From Minisyncoccota bacterium (lineage in GTDB: Bacteria > Patescibacteriota > Minisyncoccia > Phycocordibacterales > GCA-2747955), in the NCBI GenBank assembly GCA_023143935.1, contig JAGLGQ010000106.1:1-5601 (forward strand): a DNA stretch of 5,601 nucleotides. Direction: 5' to 3'. Positions 5,142 through 5,601 of this stretch are shown in pieces. A program made the position numbers and the translations under genes. Numbering within the stretch: the stretch's first letter is position 1; every line of letters starts with the position of its first letter. The notes under the pieces were generated by a model, which saw nothing but the letters and a program-made list of their open reading frames with translations, was not told the DNA's origin and ran no database searches.

Positions 5142-5144
5142 TAA
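5091..5144. repeat. 54-bp direct repeat, copy 2 (right edge of accessory cassette)
   Basis: This copy matches 3175-3228 with one difference. The hairpin here is perfect: GGTGGAAAATGC (5096-5107) pairs with GCATTTTCCACC (5111-5122) over loop TTC. A small CGAC/GTCG stem (5122-5135) and GTTAAACTAA follow. The A-run before the hairpin makes it look like an intrinsic terminator for - strand transcription, although no - strand gene is seen. Degenerate AAGGT-type units precede it (5062-5098). Confidence 0.9.
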
Positions 5145-5161
5145 TTATTAATTAATATAAT
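5133..5161 (+). promoter_or_regulatory. Weak promoter candidate for the terminal membrane gene
   Basis: A perfect TATAAT lies at 5156-5161, with only a poor -35 (TCGTTA, 5133-5138) at 17 nt spacing. Transcription would start near 5168, leaving a leader of about 19 nt before ATG 5187. The -35 would lie in the end of the repeat, so repeat insertion could have supplied it. In such A+T-rich sequence the -10 alone is weak evidence. Confidence 0.3.
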
Positions 5162-5186
5162 TAAATTATCGTTAAAAATAAACAAA

Positions 5187-5601
5187 ATGAGAATTACAAA
5201 AGAAAGATTAATTAAGATTTTATTATCAGCAAGTTCTTTTTCTGGGATATTATTATTTTTTGTATTAAAAAATAATCCAGATATTCCATATTTTAGCACT
5301 TTACAAATATTTGTTGAAATGCCCTTAATTATAAAAAATATTTTTTATATTATTATTGTAATTATTTTTGCGTGGTTTGTATTATTTCTTACAAAAAAAA
5401 TATTACCATCAAATTGGAATTTAAAAATTAAATCCATTAAACCGGTAGAGAGTGCATTTTTACCTGCATATATTGGTTTATTCGTTGTTGCATTGGAATT
5501 AAATGGTATATTTTCTATTGAAACGAATACGATTTTAATTATACTTTTTATTTTTTGGATATTTTTAGAGAATATATCATATTTTAATCCTTTTTTTTTA
5601 T
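5187..5601 (+). CDS. Multi-pass membrane protein, 3' end outside the window
   Basis: The frame is open from ATG 5187 to the window end, giving at least 138 residues. Hydrophobic segments lie near residues 9-27, 50-69, 90-106 and 115-133, so about four membrane helices are expected. A short basic loop with NWNLKIKSIKPVESAF (76-91) lies between the second and third. The visible end reads ENISYFNPFFL. I do not recognise the family with confidence. A four-helix membrane component of a defence system, such as a KwaA-like protein, is a possibility worth testing and no more. It lies 43 nt after the right-hand repeat, outside the cassette, and no Shine-Dalgarno is seen. Confidence 0.65.
   Translation, partial: MRITKERLIKILLSASSFSGILLFFVLKNNPDIPYFSTLQIFVEMPLIIKNIFYIIIVIIFAWFVLFLTKKILPSNWNLKIKSIKPVESAFLPAYIGLFVVALELNGIFSIETNTILIILFIFWIFLENISYFNPFFL

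Noticed and set aside
3175..5144. Insertion sequence or composite transposon
   Set aside because: The repeats have no transposase, no terminal inverted repeats of the usual kind, and no clear target-site duplications outside them.
1..5601. CRISPR array, tRNA or rRNA genes
   Set aside because: No regularly spaced repeats, no cloverleaf-like segment and no rRNA-like sequence were seen on either strand.

Overview
The window is very A+T-rich, and every gene I can support lies on the + strand. No start codon has a convincing Shine-Dalgarno sequence; most sit directly behind ATT or TATT. Stops are TAA or TAG. The one strong promoter is a sigma70-type TTGACT/TATACT, which argues against Bacteroidota-type promoters. 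Together this suggests a low-GC bacterium, possibly a Patescibacteria/CPR lineage or a similar environmental genome. That placement is inference; no rRNA or other phylogenetic marker is present. The genetic code looks standard.

Region 1 (1-269) is non-coding. It holds a large hairpin with an intrinsic-terminator core, a weak promoter candidate, and then a strong extended -10 promoter. The promoter's predicted transcription start falls on the ATG of the first gene, so the message is probably leaderless.

Region 2 (270-3175) is a tight operon of a half-sized type I restriction-modification specificity subunit (hsdS), the modification methylase (hsdM) and a DinD homologue (dinD). The gaps between the genes are 4 nt. 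No hsdR is present, so only specificity and methylation are encoded here. An A10 tract near the end of hsdS is placed so that losing one A would fuse HsdS in frame to HsdM.

Region 3 (3175-5144) is an accessory cassette bounded by two 54-bp direct repeats that differ at one base. Each repeat contains a 12-bp hairpin. Inside are a small GIY-YIG-like protein, a TIR-like (ThsB/DUF1863-type) protein overlapping by 14 nt a three-helix membrane protein, a probable winged-helix protein, and a 20-codon ORF that may be the broken start of another hsdS. The TIR plus membrane pair looks like a compact Thoeris-like anti-phage module without the usual ThsA. This is the best candidate for a little-described system. 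The right-hand repeat also carries complementary heptamers matching the integron attC core consensus, but the rest of the site fits poorly.

Region 4 (5145-5601) starts a new multi-pass membrane protein that runs off the end. Overall the window reads as a defence island: a type I modification module, a DNA-damage-type protein and a TIR/membrane module, with repeats that may mark gene-cassette exchange.
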